The notes: generated by a model not told the origin, from the letters alone. 64,000 nt of DNA from Acetobacterium fimetarium (GCF_014284475.1 NZ_WJBC01000004.1:62001-126000); one strand, 5' to 3'. Shown: positions 1-9,232, numbered from the stretch's first letter. Made by a program: numbers and translations.

Positions 1-2215
1 TGATCCGCTCTTTATGACCGACCCCAAACCGCTGTTCTTCGTCAACCACCAGGAGCCCCAGATCTTTGAATTTCACGTCTTTTGATAACAGGCGATGGGT
101 TCCGATAACCAGATCAATCTGACCCGCCGCCAATTCTTTGATTGTCTTTTCCTGCTCTGTTTTTGTTCTGAAACGGCTGAGGACGCCAACGCTCACCGGA
201 TACTTTTTGAACCGGTCCATGACCGTCTGGTAATGCTGCTGCGCCAGAATCGTTGTCGGCACCAGAAAAGCGACCTGTTTTCCTTCCATCACCGCTTTGA
301 AGATGGCCCTCAGTGCAACCTCCGTCTTGCCGTAACCGACATCTCCGCAGAGCAGCCGATCCATGGGGCGGGTCGACTCCATATCCGCCTTGATTTCTTC
401 CACGGCCTGGAGCTGGTCATTGGTTTCTTCATGGGGAAATGATTCCTCAAACTCCCGCTGCCAGTTGGAATCCGGTCCAAAGGCGTAACCTTTCAGGTTT
501 TGCCTTTGGGCATAGAGCGTAATCAGTTCATCTGCCATCTCCGCAACTGCAGCCTTGACGCGTGACTTTGATTTGCTCCAGTCGTTGGTTCCCAGTTGAT
601 TGATCTTCGGTTTTTTCTCACCCGTGCCGACGTATACCTGAATGGCATCCATCTGATCCACCGGGCAGTAAAAACGGGCATCGTTGGCGTATTCAATCAC
701 CATCAGATCTTTTCTGGTTTCATCAATTTTCAGCTGTTCAATGCCACGGTAGATCCCAATTCCATGGGTATCATGAACGACAAAGTCGCCCTGGTTGAGT
801 TGGGTGAAAGAATCGATCTTTCGCCCTTTTTTCTTTCTTCTTTTTTTATCCCGGCCGGATTCCTTGATGATTTCACTTTGATTGACACAGACCAGTCTTT
901 CCTCCGGCATTTCAAAGCCACTGTTGATTTCCCCAATGACAAGCTGAATGCCCGGCATCACGTCTTTGGTAAAACGGTAAATTTCCGCTTCTGTCAGCAG
1001 TTTTTCGATTTTTTGTAAACCGGCTTCATCCCGGGCCCGCAGCTGAATGATGGCATTCTTTGCAAGCTGTTTTTGAATAAACGCAACAAACAGAGGCCAC
1101 TGACCTAAAAACGAATCGTTGTCCTTTACCCCCATATCCAGCGTGATTCCCTTTTTTCCCCGGGAGGTGAATAAATGATATTTCAGCTGAGTCTGTTTTT
1201 CTACCGCCTTCTCGATTTTCGAAAAAGAATAGAATTTATTCTTTTCTTCCGGCAACATCAAATAATCCTGCATCAGGGTTTCGAGATCACTGAACAGTTT
1301 TTTCTGAAAAACGCCTTCTGATTCTTTTATCCGCGGCGGCTCATCCCAAATGACGAGGCATTCTCCGATATAATCAAGCAGCGTCGCATCTGTTTTGATG
1401 AAGGCAAACAGTGTTTCGTCATGCGCAGTCGGGTCTTCACTCAGCCGCTCAATCAGTGCTGCATATTCTAGACTGTCACCATAGTTTTTTCTGATTTGCC
1501 TGAATGCCTTGCTCCGCTCGTCTTCATCAAGGATGATCTCACGCCCCGGCAGTATCTCTGCTTTTTCAAGATTATGCGTAGATAGCTGTGTCTGCGGATC
1601 AAAATGCCGGATCGACTCGATGGTGTCTCCGAAAAAATCAATCCGATAAGCCTGTTCGCCGGTGGGTGGAAAAACATCAATAATCCCGCCGCGATGGGCA
1701 ACTTGTCCCTTGGCTTCGACCTGGGAAACCGCTTCATACCCCAAATCATAAAAACGGGTCATTAATTCCACCGGATCTGCGGTGTCCTCCAGCGCTAAAG
1801 AAAACACCAATGACTCAAATCGCTTCCGCGGCATCAGTTTTTTCAGGAGCGTTTCGGCGCCTGCCACCACCACATATTTTTCATCTGACAGCAGTTTTTC
1901 AAAAACATCTAACCGCTGATGGCTGATTTCGTGGCTATGAACATCCGCAAAATAATCATGAATGGGCTCCATCGGAAAGTAAAGCACTTTTTGGGGCAGT
2001 ATTGTTTCCAGTTCCCGGGCTATTTTTTGAGCCTGATAATCCGTTGCGGCGATATAAAGAATCCGCTCACCGACATGGCCGAAAACCAGGCCGGTAAGGA
2101 CTTCCTTTAAACCGCCATTCATATTGGAAAGATTGATGATCTCCCGGGATGATAGCTGTCCTATCAACGTTTCTATTTTTTCTGACCTCATCAGGTCTTG
2201 ATAAAGTAATTGCAT
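1..2215 (-). CDS. mfd: Transcription-repair coupling factor Mfd (C-terminal part outside window)
   Basis: Mfd removes RNA polymerase stalled at DNA lesions and recruits UvrA. The minus-strand reading frame starts at the ATG at 2213-2215 (MQLLYQDLM...) and runs off the left edge, giving about 738 residues of a protein that is usually 1100-1200 long. Visible in order are the UvrB-like N-terminal region (FPMEPIHDYFADVHSH, GGIIDVFPPTGEQAYRIDFFG), the RNA-polymerase-interacting region (GDFVVHDTHGIGIYRGIE), and the start of the helicase core with Walker A GDVGYGKTEVALRA and the DEEQRFGV box. It follows pth on the same strand, as in many Firmicutes, with a palindromic repeat between them. The truncation is only the window boundary. 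Confidence 0.96.
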   Translation of the reverse strand, partial: MQLLYQDLMRSEKIETLIGQLSSREIINLSNMNGGLKEVLTGLVFGHVGERILYIAATDYQAQKIARELETILPQKVLYFPMEPIHDYFADVHSHEISHQRLDVFEKLLSDEKYVVVAGAETLLKKLMPRKRFESLVFSLALEDTADPVELMTRFYDLGYEAVSQVEAKGQVAHRGGIIDVFPPTGEQAYRIDFFGDTIESIRHFDPQTQLSTHNLEKAEILPGREIILDEDERSKAFRQIRKNYGDSLEYAALIERLSEDPTAHDETLFAFIKTDATLLDYIGECLVIWDEPPRIKESEGVFQKKLFSDLETLMQDYLMLPEEKNKFYSFSKIEKAVEKQTQLKYHLFTSRGKKGITLDMGVKDNDSFLGQWPLFVAFIQKQLAKNAIIQLRARDEAGLQKIEKLLTEAEIYRFTKDVMPGIQLVIGEINSGFEMPEERLVCVNQSEIIKESGRDKKRRKKKGRKIDSFTQLNQGDFVVHDTHGIGIYRGIEQLKIDETRKDLMVIEYANDARFYCPVDQMDAIQVYVGTGEKKPKINQLGTNDWSKSKSRVKAAVAEMADELITLYAQRQNLKGYAFGPDSNWQREFEESFPHEETNDQLQAVEEIKADMESTRPMDRLLCGDVGYGKTEVALRAIFKAVMEGKQVAFLVPTTILAQQHYQTVMDRFKKYPVSVGVLSRFRTKTEQEKTIKELAAGQIDLVIGTHRLLSKDVKFKDLGLLVVDEEQRFGVGHKERI

Positions 2216-2316
2216 CGGTCACTTCTTTCATTAACAAACACGGATAGCCCAGGTTTTTCAACCCGGGCCTGTCCTCGTTCAATTTTAATTCAATCGATTA
2301 TTTTCATGATTAAACA

Positions 2317-2452
2317 CAAACGCAAGTTGCTTTGATGACGGTTTCCGCAACCAATTTTGTAACGTGTAGGCGAACAGTCGATAGACTGTCCGCCGTACAG
2401 TGTAAAAATTGGTTCGCGGAAACCATCAGCGAAGCTCACAGCAGTTTCTTAA
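2317..2452 (+). repeat. Palindromic intergenic element, copy A (subtype 1)
   Basis: Long imperfect palindrome between pth and mfd. The inner stem is GGCGAACAGTC - GATA - GACTGTCCGCC. The outer arms are GTTTCCGCAACCAATTTT (2341 onward) and AAAATTGGTTCGCGGAAAC (to about 2422), with further pairing of flanking sequence. Same sequence family as the copies at 9062, 16941, 19643, 24031, 34084, 39360 and 41454. The ends of this copy are less well defined and no direct repeat is evident. Confidence 0.9.
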
Positions 2453-2461
2453 TAAGCGATA

Positions 2462-3049
2462 CTAAACATCGCTTTCTTCTGGTTTCTTTCGAATGTTCAC
2501 CTGATTCATTGCCAGATCAACGCCATCTTTCACAAAAAAATCGATGCCTCTGGCGGCTTCCGTCACGGCGTTTTCCATCAATGGCAGTTCACTTTTGGCA
2601 AAACGCCCCAGCACAAAGTGAACTAAATCTGCTCCCTCTTTGGGCCGGCCGGTTCCAATTCGGATTCTCGGGAAATCCTGGCTGCCTAAATGCTGAATGA
2701 TCGAACGCATGCCGTTGTGGGTGCCGGCGCTGCCGCGCTGTCTGATCCGCACAGCTCCGGTTGCCAGATCGATATCGTCGTAAATGACGAGCAGGTTTTC
2801 TGGCGGCACCTGATAGAAATTCACCAGACCGGCGACGCAAAGCCCGCTGTTATTCATATAAGTCGTGGGTTTTGCCAGCAAAATCTTTTCCCCGAACTCA
2901 TGATAAACGCCGGTAAGGCCATTCTGTTCTTTCTTTTTTACAGCGATCCCTTTTTTCGCGCTGAGATAATCGATCACTTCAAAACCAATATTATGTCGGG
3001 TTCCATCGTATTCTTTGCCGATGTTTCCCAATCCCACGATCAGATACAT
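2462..3049 (-). CDS. pth: Peptidyl-tRNA hydrolase
   Basis: Cleaves peptidyl-tRNA released from stalled ribosomes and so recycles tRNA. It is 195 residues, the usual length for bacterial Pth. It starts MYLIVGLGNIGKEYDGTRHNIGF, which contains the catalytic histidine in TRHNIGF. The conserved TTYMNNSG, YDDIDL and GSAGTHNGMRSI segments follow in order, then GRPK. The gene begins 9 nt after prs stops, so both are probably on one transcript. The neighbourhood prs-pth-mfd is conserved in Firmicutes and supports the assignment. Confidence 0.97.
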   Translation of the reverse strand: MYLIVGLGNIGKEYDGTRHNIGFEVIDYLSAKKGIAVKKKEQNGLTGVYHEFGEKILLAKPTTYMNNSGLCVAGLVNFYQVPPENLLVIYDDIDLATGAVRIRQRGSAGTHNGMRSIIQHLGSQDFPRIRIGTGRPKEGADLVHFVLGRFAKSELPLMENAVTEAARGIDFFVKDGVDLAMNQVNIRKKPEESDV

Positions 3050-3058
3050 GATTTTTTC

Positions 3059-4018
3059 CTAAGCGTATCGGCCAACAAAAAGCTTGCTCAATGAACGTCC
3101 AAAATGCACATAATCGATGGCACGGCCAAAAAGCGTTCCAGTGGACAGAATTTTGATCTTGTCAATCTGTTTTTCCTCTGGAATAACCAGCGTATTAAGC
3201 GTCAGCAGTTCTTCGATGGCCGAATCCTGGATCCGCTGGATCGCCGGTCCCGAGAAAACGCCGTGGCTGCAGGCGGCAAAAATGGAATTGGCCCCCAGGT
3301 CAATTAAGGCATTTGCGCCGGTTGTGATGGTTCCGGCGGTGTCGATCATATCGTCGATGAGAATACAGTTTTTTCCTTTGACCTCGCCGATGACATTCAT
3401 AACCGCCGTTTCATTGGGGCGGGGACGTTCCTTATCGATGATGGCAAACGGACAGTTTAACGCTCTTGCCAATTTTCGCGAACGCTTGACACTGCCGACA
3501 TCCGGTGATACGACGACCATGTTATCCAGATTCTTGTTTCGGTAGTATTCGGTTATCAGTGAACTCCCTGACAGATGATCCAGGGGGATATCGAAGAATC
3601 CCTGAATCTGGTTTGAGTGAAGATCCATGGTGATCACGCGGTCGGCTCCAGCGGTTGTCAGCAGATTGGCCACCAATTTTGCCGTAATGGGATCTCTCGA
3701 TTTTGCTTTACGGTCCTGTCTGGCATAGCCATAATAGGGAATGACCGCATTGATCCGACCAGCCGAAGCACGCTTCATGGAATCAATCAGAATCAGCAAC
3801 TCCATCAAATTTTCGTTAACTGGGGTTCCGGTGGATTGAATAACAAAAACATCGGCACCACGAACTGATTCGTAGACATTTACTCCGATTTCACCGTCGC
3901 TAAATGACACAACTTCAGCATTGCATAATTGCACTTCCAGATAATCGGCAATTTCTTTGGCCAAAGCAGTGTTTGAGTTTCCAGCAATAATCTTAATTCC
4001 ACTATACTTTCCATCCAT
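3059..4018 (-). CDS. prs: Ribose-phosphate pyrophosphokinase
   Basis: Makes PRPP from ribose 5-phosphate and ATP for nucleotide, histidine and NAD synthesis. It is 319 residues, the normal length. Visible motifs are the FSDGEIGV segment, the PYYGYARQDRK flexible loop, MDLHSNQIQGFF, the VVSPDVGSVKR segment, and the PRPP-binding loop LIDDMIDTAGT. It lies between glmU and pth in the conserved Firmicute order. The ctc gene, which follows prs in Bacillus, is absent here. Confidence 0.97.
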   Translation of the reverse strand: MDGKYSGIKIIAGNSNTALAKEIADYLEVQLCNAEVVSFSDGEIGVNVYESVRGADVFVIQSTGTPVNENLMELLILIDSMKRASAGRINAVIPYYGYARQDRKAKSRDPITAKLVANLLTTAGADRVITMDLHSNQIQGFFDIPLDHLSGSSLITEYYRNKNLDNMVVVSPDVGSVKRSRKLARALNCPFAIIDKERPRPNETAVMNVIGEVKGKNCILIDDMIDTAGTITTGANALIDLGANSIFAACSHGVFSGPAIQRIQDSAIEELLTLNTLVIPEEKQIDKIKILSTGTLFGRAIDYVHFGRSLSKLFVGRYA

Positions 4019-4069
4019 ACGTTTTATACCTCTTCTTAATTTCTCTTTTTTCTTTATTTTAATGGCGGC

Positions 4070-5431
4070 TTATTTTTTTAAATATCCAACCTTATTAACT
4101 TGTCTTGCTCTGGCAATCGCCAGGCTTTCTTCCGGAACATCATCGGTAATGGTCGATCCCGCAGCGATATACGCGCCTTCTTTCACGGTTACCGGTGCAA
4201 TGAGATTGGTATTACACCCCACAAAAGCATCCTTCTCTACAACCGTCCGATATTTCTTCTTGCCATCATAATTCACAAAAACGGTTCCACAGCCCAGGTT
4301 TACATTTTCACCCACATCGCCATCTCCGATATAAGTCAAATGCGAGGCCTTCGCGCCATCACCCATTGTGGAATTCTTGACTTCCACAAAATCGCCAACT
4401 TTGCAGTGTTTGCCAATTTTGCTGCCGGGACGAATATAGGCATAAGGTCCAATGCTAGTGCCATCATCCACTTCGCTGTCCAAAATAGTGGAAATTTGAA
4501 TGGTCACGTCATTCCCTATTTTTGCATTAACCAGACGGCTGTTCGCTCCAATTGTCGTGTTGCTGCCGATCGCGGTCTCGCCCTCGAGGATTACCCCGGG
4601 ATACAGAATGGTGTCCTGACCGACAATGGTTTGACTGCTGATGTATGTCGTTGCCGGGTCAATCATGGTCACCCCGGCATCCATCAGTTTGCGGTTAATT
4701 CGCTTTCGCATCACGGCTTCTGCTTCAGCCAACTGACTTCTGGAATTAACGGCCTGAATATCTTCACAATCCGGTGTTGTGTAGGTACCGGCCGTTTTTC
4801 CCATTTTTCGCATGATCTCAATCACATCGGTGAGATAGTATTCGCCCTGAACGTTATCCGTTTTGAGCTCCTTCAATGCCGAAATCAGCGTTTGGGTATC
4901 AAAGCAGTACATCCCGGAATTGATTTCCGTTACTTTTTTTTCTTCCGGGGACGCGTCTTTTTCCTCGACAATTTTAATCAGTTCATTCGCAGCGTTCTTA
5001 ATCATCCGTCCGTAACCGGTCGGATTAGCAAATTCCGCTGTTAAAACCGTTGCGGCATAGCCATTTTTTTCATGGATAGCAATAAGGCCCTGAATGGTTT
5101 CCGGTCGGATCAGGGGGGCATCCCCGACCAGTACGATCAGATTCCCCTTTAATTCATTGAAAAAGGGCAATGCCTGTAAAACGGCATGTCCGGTTCCCAG
5201 CTGTTCTTTCTGCAGAATTGTCTCAATTTCAGGTGAAAGACTCGCTTTTACGGTCTCCGCCTGGCAACCCACAATCACTCCAATATCGCTGATTCCAGAT
5301 GCTTTACTCGCTTCCACCACATAGTCCAGAATATTCTTTCCACATACCTGATGCAGAACCTTCGGCTTCTGTGAGTGCATCCGGGTTCCCTGCCCGGCAG
5401 CCAAAATAATTGTTTTTGATTTTTTCATCAT
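4070..5431 (-). CDS. glmU: Bifunctional UDP-N-acetylglucosamine pyrophosphorylase / glucosamine-1-phosphate N-acetyltransferase
   Basis: Catalyses the last two steps to UDP-GlcNAc for peptidoglycan: acetylation of glucosamine-1-phosphate, then uridylyl transfer. It is 453 residues, full length. The N-terminal nucleotidyltransferase has LAAGQGTRMHSQKPKVLH at residues 11-28 and the VLVGDAPLI segment near residue 100. The C-terminal half is a left-handed beta-helix of hexapeptide repeats (for example AIGSNTTIGANSRL, IGPYAYIRPGSKIG) ending with the acetyl-CoA site region VGCNTNLIAPVTV. It is followed by prs after 51 nt. Confidence 0.97.
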   Translation of the reverse strand: MMKKSKTIILAAGQGTRMHSQKPKVLHQVCGKNILDYVVEASKASGISDIGVIVGCQAETVKASLSPEIETILQKEQLGTGHAVLQALPFFNELKGNLIVLVGDAPLIRPETIQGLIAIHEKNGYAATVLTAEFANPTGYGRMIKNAANELIKIVEEKDASPEEKKVTEINSGMYCFDTQTLISALKELKTDNVQGEYYLTDVIEIMRKMGKTAGTYTTPDCEDIQAVNSRSQLAEAEAVMRKRINRKLMDAGVTMIDPATTYISSQTIVGQDTILYPGVILEGETAIGSNTTIGANSRLVNAKIGNDVTIQISTILDSEVDDGTSIGPYAYIRPGSKIGKHCKVGDFVEVKNSTMGDGAKASHLTYIGDGDVGENVNLGCGTVFVNYDGKKKYRTVVEKDAFVGCNTNLIAPVTVKEGAYIAAGSTITDDVPEESLAIARARQVNKVGYLKK

Positions 5432-5472
5432 TTAATCTCCAACATGAATTTATAATCTCAATAATTTAACAA

Positions 5473-5503
5473 CAAAAAAAGGGAAGTACTGCTCCCCCTT
5501 TTC
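5473..5503 (-). terminator. Rho-independent terminator after spoVG
   Basis: On the minus strand an AAGGGGGA / TCCCTT hairpin with loop GCAGTACT is followed by a run of seven T. It lies 11 nt after the spoVG stop, so spoVG is probably partly uncoupled from glmU. Confidence 0.75.
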
Positions 5504-5513
5504 ATTTTAACTT

Positions 5514-5837
5514 TTATTCTTCTTCGTAATCCACTTCTAGTTCAACGTCTGCTTCTTCTTCATTGGTTTTCTGGTTGTCCTCTGCTATGGCCTTCTCGTA
5601 AGCTCGCAGAACGCATTCCTGCATTTCTCTACGGGTACCCATGTTTATTGGATGGGCAATGTCTTTAAACTCGCCATCCGGTGTTTTCCGGCTGGGCATC
5701 GCAATAAAGAAACCGCTCTGGCCCTCAATCACCTTGATATCATGAACAACGAATTGATCATCAAATGTAACTGAGACAATCGCTCTCATTTTTCCATCTG
5801 GATACGTTTTCCGTACTCTTACGTCTGTTATTTCCAT
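5514..5837 (-). CDS. spoVG: SpoVG RNA-binding regulator
   Basis: Small RNA/DNA-binding regulatory protein linked to septation and sporulation in Bacillus and widely kept in non-sporulating Firmicutes. It is 107 residues with a near-invariant core: [19 protein letters not shown] at the N-terminus, then [23 protein letters not shown]. The C-terminal 20 residues are acidic ([15 protein letters not shown]) and variable in the family. An AAGGGGGAG ribosome-binding site precedes the ATG. A good sigma-A-like promoter lies 40-68 nt upstream. Confidence 0.96.
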   Translation of the reverse strand: MEITDVRVRKTYPDGKMRAIVSVTFDDQFVVHDIKVIEGQSGFFIAMPSRKTPDGEFKDIAHPINMGTRREMQECVLRAYEKAIAEDNQKTNEEEADVELEVDYEEE

Positions 5838-5876
5838 CTCGTAAGCTCCCCCTTTGAAATAAAGTCACATGTCTAG

Positions 5877-5905
5877 TTTATACGTATATCCTACCACAAA
5901 TTCAA
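5877..5905 (-). promoter_or_regulatory. Likely sigma-A promoter of spoVG
   Basis: On the minus strand TTGAAT (5900-5905) and TATAAA (5877-5882) are separated by exactly 17 nt, upstream of the spoVG ribosome-binding site. Confidence 0.6.
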
Positions 5906-6172
5906 CAATATTAAAACAAAAACCTAAACTTTTTTCCACAGCTTATCATTTCTTAAAAGGGTTAAAAAAACGATCTGCAATCAGGCGATAAAATTCAGCG
6001 GTTTAATTGTCTGTTCATGTTGTTGTTTCAGGATTTGCGATTTAAACCGGCATGCCGGCATCATGGCGGCAATGTCTGCACGCGACCTCTTTCAAAGCAG
6101 TGTTTCGGTTTATGCTTCATGACAAACGATCCTGTCTCGGGGTGAGACGTGAGTCAGTTATGTCATGATTCT
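5906..6172. other. Gene-free stretch between purR and spoVG with two inverted repeats
   Basis: No convincing coding region. It holds a 12-bp perfect palindrome CCGGCATGCCGG at about 6049-6060. At 6117-6168 there is a hairpin with arms TCATGACA / TGTCATGA and an inner GTCTC-GGGGT-GAGAC stem, just 3' of purR. In Bacillus yabJ lies between purR and spoVG; there is no trace of it here. Confidence 0.6.
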
Positions 6173-6979
6173 TTAATACTCAGCAGAAAAAGAAACGCCG
6201 ATTCCGTTTCCCTCGATGTTCTCATCATCCATCCAAATTAAAGAGGTGAAGTTGTCCACCAGCTTTTCAAGCGGTGATCGGGTCACAAAGATCACACAGA
6301 TTCCCATCACTTCAGCGCCGACCTCTTCCATCAGATTTGCCATCCCCTTGGCTGTCCCGCCGCCTTTCATAAAATCATCAATAATCAGGACTTTCTTGGC
6401 TGTCAGATCAATACGCCGGCTTAAATACATGGTTTTTATTTTATTCGACGACCCCGAGATGTAATTGACACTCGTTGTGGCGCCTTCTGTCACACGGTTT
6501 GATCGTCTGATGATACCCATTGGCACATTCAGATAATGGGCTGTTTCCAGAGCCGCGGGAATTCCCTTTGTTTCCGTTGTGACCACGTACTCAATATTCA
6601 TATCCACATATTTTGAAGCGATAATGCGTCCGATTTTCTTTGAATAGCGTGGGCTTGAAAGGATATCGCTGTAATAAACAAACCCTCCCTGAATTTTACG
6701 GGAAGGCTCCTGCAGCAGATCGGCTATCTCTGTGAGAATTGCCATCTCTTCTGTCTTGGTAACGCCGGGACGGTAAACGACCCCTCCCGAAGCGCCGGAA
6801 TACGTTTCAACACAGCCTGCACCCATCATTTCGACCGCATTTTTTACGATGGCCACATCCTCACAGACACTTGATTTTCCAACCTCCAACAGATCGGTAA
6901 AATAATTATAGCTGAACACCTTGCTGGGATGGTCTGATAATACTTTGGTTATGATGCTGATTCTTTCATTTTTCTTCAT
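6173..6979 (-). CDS. purR: Purine operon repressor PurR
   Basis: PRPP-responsive repressor of purine genes, Firmicute type. It is 268 residues from the ATG at 6977-6979 (MKKNERIS). An AGGTGG ribosome-binding site 3 nt upstream favours this over an in-frame TTG at 6997. The N-terminal winged-helix DNA-binding domain covers about residues 1-70. A phosphoribosyltransferase-like domain follows with the PRPP loop VLIIDDFMKGGGTAKGM. It is next to spoVG as in Bacillus and divergent from murC. Confidence 0.95.
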   Translation of the reverse strand: MKKNERISIITKVLSDHPSKVFSYNYFTDLLEVGKSSVCEDVAIVKNAVEMMGAGCVETYSGASGGVVYRPGVTKTEEMAILTEIADLLQEPSRKIQGGFVYYSDILSSPRYSKKIGRIIASKYVDMNIEYVVTTETKGIPAALETAHYLNVPMGIIRRSNRVTEGATTSVNYISGSSNKIKTMYLSRRIDLTAKKVLIIDDFMKGGGTAKGMANLMEEVGAEVMGICVIFVTRSPLEKLVDNFTSLIWMDDENIEGNGIGVSFSAEY

Positions 6980-7247
6980 TTTCCACCTGTTGACCAATTT
7001 TTTCTAAAATCCGAACATTATTCTCAATATTCATAATTTTATTCGTATTTTAAAAAAAGTGCAAGTTTTTTTTAATCTTTACTCTGATGAAACAGATGTG
7101 TTATAATTTTCCGTAAAGTGTTTTTCTGGATTTAACGTGGTATTTTCGATTATTTTATACCCCCGCTCAGAGAATAATTGGACACTTTAAATATATCATT
7201 AAGAAATAATTAAGATTTTATCATCAATCAATAAAGGAGCTGTTTAT

Positions 7248-8666
7248 TTGAAATCGCAACTAGAAAAAAAATTCAATCGACCCATTAATAAATTATTCTT
7301 CATTGGAATCGGCGGAAGCAGCATGAGCGGTCTTGCATCCATGGCTTTATCTCAGGGTTTTACCATCGAAGGTTCTGATATGGTTACCTCGTCCTATGTT
7401 GAAAAACTGGAAAGCATGGGCGTGAAGGTACACATTGGACACAACTACGAAAATATTCCCACCGATACAGACTGTGTAGTATATTCCGCGGCTATCCATG
7501 AAGATAATCCTGATATGATTAAAGCAACCGATTTGAACATTCCCAAAATCGAACGTTCGAATTTTCTGGGACTTTTTTCCAATATTTTCGATAAAACCAT
7601 TGCCGTTTCCGGTACCCACGGCAAGACAACCACTTCATCCATGATCGCCTGTCTGTTGCACTACGCTGATTTGAAGCCAAGTTTAAGCATCGGCGGCAAG
7701 CTTGACGAGTTCGGCGGCAATGCCCTGATCGACTCCAAAGACTATTTTGTCGTCGAAGCCTGTGAATATGTGGACAGCTTTCTGACGACTTCCCATTCCA
7801 TCGGTGTGATTACCAACATTGAAGAAGACCATCTGGATTATTTCAAAGACGGGCTTCCCCAAATCAAGGAATCCTTTCATAAATTCGGAAAGATCCTGCC
7901 TGCTGACGGACTGATGATCGCCTATGGTGATTCTCCGGATGTGCTGGACGTTGTGAAAAAATTAGCCTGTCCGGTTGTCACCTACGGCTTAAGCGCTGAA
8001 AATGACTGGCATCCTGAAAACATCCAGTACGACACTGTCGGTAAACCAACCTTTGACGTTTATAAAGGCAACGCCTTTTATGGTCATTATGAACTAAACA
8101 TACCCGGCCAGCACAATGTGCTGAATTCCCTGGCCGCCATTATCTGCGGCGACTTCCTCGGCATTCCCGTTGAAACGTCGATCCCGGCGATGGCACGCTT
8201 TCATGGCGCCAAACGCCGGTTTGAATTCCGCGGTGAAGTCAATGGCATCAATGTCTACGAAGATTATGCTCACCATCCCACTGAGCTGAAAGTCGTGATC
8301 GATGCTGCTCTGAACTATGAACACAATAAACTCTGGGTCGTTTTTCAGCCCCATACCTACTCCCGAACCTACTTTTTCTTTGATGATTTCGTGGATGCTT
8401 TTGCGAAGGCCGACTTTGTTATCCTCAACGATATTTATTCAGACCGGGAAGGCAATGACTGGAACATCTATTCCGAAGATCTCCAAAAGGCCATTGAGGA
8501 AAAATACCATATCCCAACTGTAACCATTTCGGTTTTTTCCGATATCATCGACTATCTGACCAGCCATCTGACTAAAAATGACCTCGTGCTCGTAGCCGGC
8601 TCTCAGACCATTAACCATGTTGCTTTTGATCTCATTGACAAGTTAAAAGAAATTCATAATTCTTGA
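7248..8666 (+). CDS. murC: UDP-N-acetylmuramate--L-alanine ligase
   Basis: Adds L-alanine to UDP-MurNAc in cytoplasmic peptidoglycan synthesis. It is 472 residues. The start is TTG at 7248, with an AAGGAG ribosome-binding site 7 nt upstream. The N-terminal UMP-binding domain begins FFIGIGGSSMSGLA (MurC-specific glycine-rich motif). The ATP loop is SGTHGKTTTSS near residue 125. Mid-domain motifs EACEYVDSFL and NIEEDHLDYF and the C-terminal YEDYAHHPTE and FQPHTYSRT are all MurC hallmarks. It is divergent from purR across a 268-bp gap. Confidence 0.96.
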   Translation: MKSQLEKKFNRPINKLFFIGIGGSSMSGLASMALSQGFTIEGSDMVTSSYVEKLESMGVKVHIGHNYENIPTDTDCVVYSAAIHEDNPDMIKATDLNIPKIERSNFLGLFSNIFDKTIAVSGTHGKTTTSSMIACLLHYADLKPSLSIGGKLDEFGGNALIDSKDYFVVEACEYVDSFLTTSHSIGVITNIEEDHLDYFKDGLPQIKESFHKFGKILPADGLMIAYGDSPDVLDVVKKLACPVVTYGLSAENDWHPENIQYDTVGKPTFDVYKGNAFYGHYELNIPGQHNVLNSLAAIICGDFLGIPVETSIPAMARFHGAKRRFEFRGEVNGINVYEDYAHHPTELKVVIDAALNYEHNKLWVVFQPHTYSRTYFFFDDFVDAFAKADFVILNDIYSDREGNDWNIYSEDLQKAIEEKYHIPTVTISVFSDIIDYLTSHLTKNDLVLVAGSQTINHVAFDLIDKLKEIHNS

Positions 8667-8691
8667 CATTTTTTCCTGATTAGTATATTCT
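8663..8691 (+). promoter_or_regulatory. Likely sigma-A promoter for the 94-residue membrane protein
   Basis: TTGACA at 8663-8668 (overlapping the murC stop codon), 17-nt spacer, TATTCT at 8686-8691. The next gene starts at 8725 after an AGGAGG site, so it probably has its own promoter. Confidence 0.6.
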
Positions 8692-8724
8692 GAATTGAAA
8701 TATATTTTTTAGGAGGCTATTATA

Positions 8725-9009
8725 ATGGAGCAATATAATAATAAAGCGACCGCTTCCCTTGTCTTGGGAATCATCTCTTTGGTTTGCATCTGGTTTGGCT
8801 ATTCCGCACTGATCGGTATTGTCTGCGCAATTGTCGGTTTGGTTTTTGCAGTTCAAATTCGCAAGGCATCTCAGGAAGAAGGCTTTACCCCGAGTGCTAT
8901 GGCTACCGCCGGTTTAGTTCTCTGTATCATTGGCCTGGCATTATGCGCTGTCGGCTTTGTCGTCTGTGTAACCTGTGTCGGTTGCGTCAGTATGGCCGCC
9001 TATCTATAA
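8725..9009 (+). CDS. Small DUF4190-type membrane protein
   Basis: A 94-residue protein with two long hydrophobic segments (about residues 11-43 and 62-92) joined by a short polar loop (IRKASQEEGFTPS). The pattern 'A.ASLVLGIISL...AIVGLVFA' plus 'A.AGLVLCIIGLAL' is that of the DUF4190 family, whose function is unknown. An AGGAGG ribosome-binding site precedes the ATG. The C-terminal half is cysteine-rich (about five Cys). The C-terminus of the 287-residue protein at 10100 carries the same domain, so the two are paralogous in part. A terminator follows directly. Confidence 0.75.
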   Translation: MEQYNNKATASLVLGIISLVCIWFGYSALIGIVCAIVGLVFAVQIRKASQEEGFTPSAMATAGLVLCIIGLALCAVGFVVCVTCVGCVSMAAYL

Positions 9010-9020
9010 AACTGCATTTA

Positions 9021-9051
9021 AAATAGACGATTTCAATCGTCTATTTTTTTT
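9021..9051 (+). terminator. Rho-independent terminator
   Basis: AATAGACGAT - TTC - ATCGTCTATT hairpin followed by a T run, 12 nt after the DUF4190 gene. Confidence 0.9.
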
Positions 9052-9061
9052 ATCATTGACT

Positions 9062-9232
9062 AGTAAATGATAAAAAAGTACCGTAAGCTTTGCATGCAGT
9101 TTCGCACGAACCAATTTTTACACTGTACGGCGGACAGTCTACCGACTGTTCGCCTACACGTTACAAAATTGGTTGTGGAAACTACTTGCAAAGCAATCGT
9201 TGTTCAGTGTTTATAAATTTTTCAGTCACCTA
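9062..9232 (-). repeat. Palindromic intergenic element, copy B (subtype 1, inverted)
   Basis: Same family as copy A but in the opposite orientation. The core TGTACGGCGGACAGTC - TACC - GACTGTTCGCCTACACG sits between CGAACCAATTTTT and AAAATTGGTTGTGG arms. It is flanked by identical 7-bp direct repeats ATTGACT at 9055-9061 and 9233-9239, giving an element of about 171 bp between the DUF4190 gene and lgt. Confidence 0.9.

Noticed and set aside
1-2215. Several plus- and minus-strand frames of 60-140 codons over the left edge
   Set aside because: All are shadows of the open mfd frame, which is recognised along its length by family motifs.
2332-2700. Short frames that recur inside the repeat copies and share a ...VTCRRTVDRLSAVQC... 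peptide (also at 16977 and, minus strand, 19618-19806)
   Set aside because: The peptide similarity follows from the conserved DNA palindrome. The frames run on into antisense of unrelated genes, lack ribosome-binding sites, and occur in only some copies.
6980-6997. Upstream TTG start for purR adding six residues
   Set aside because: The ATG at 6979 has an AGGTGG site at proper distance, and the added residues would include that site.
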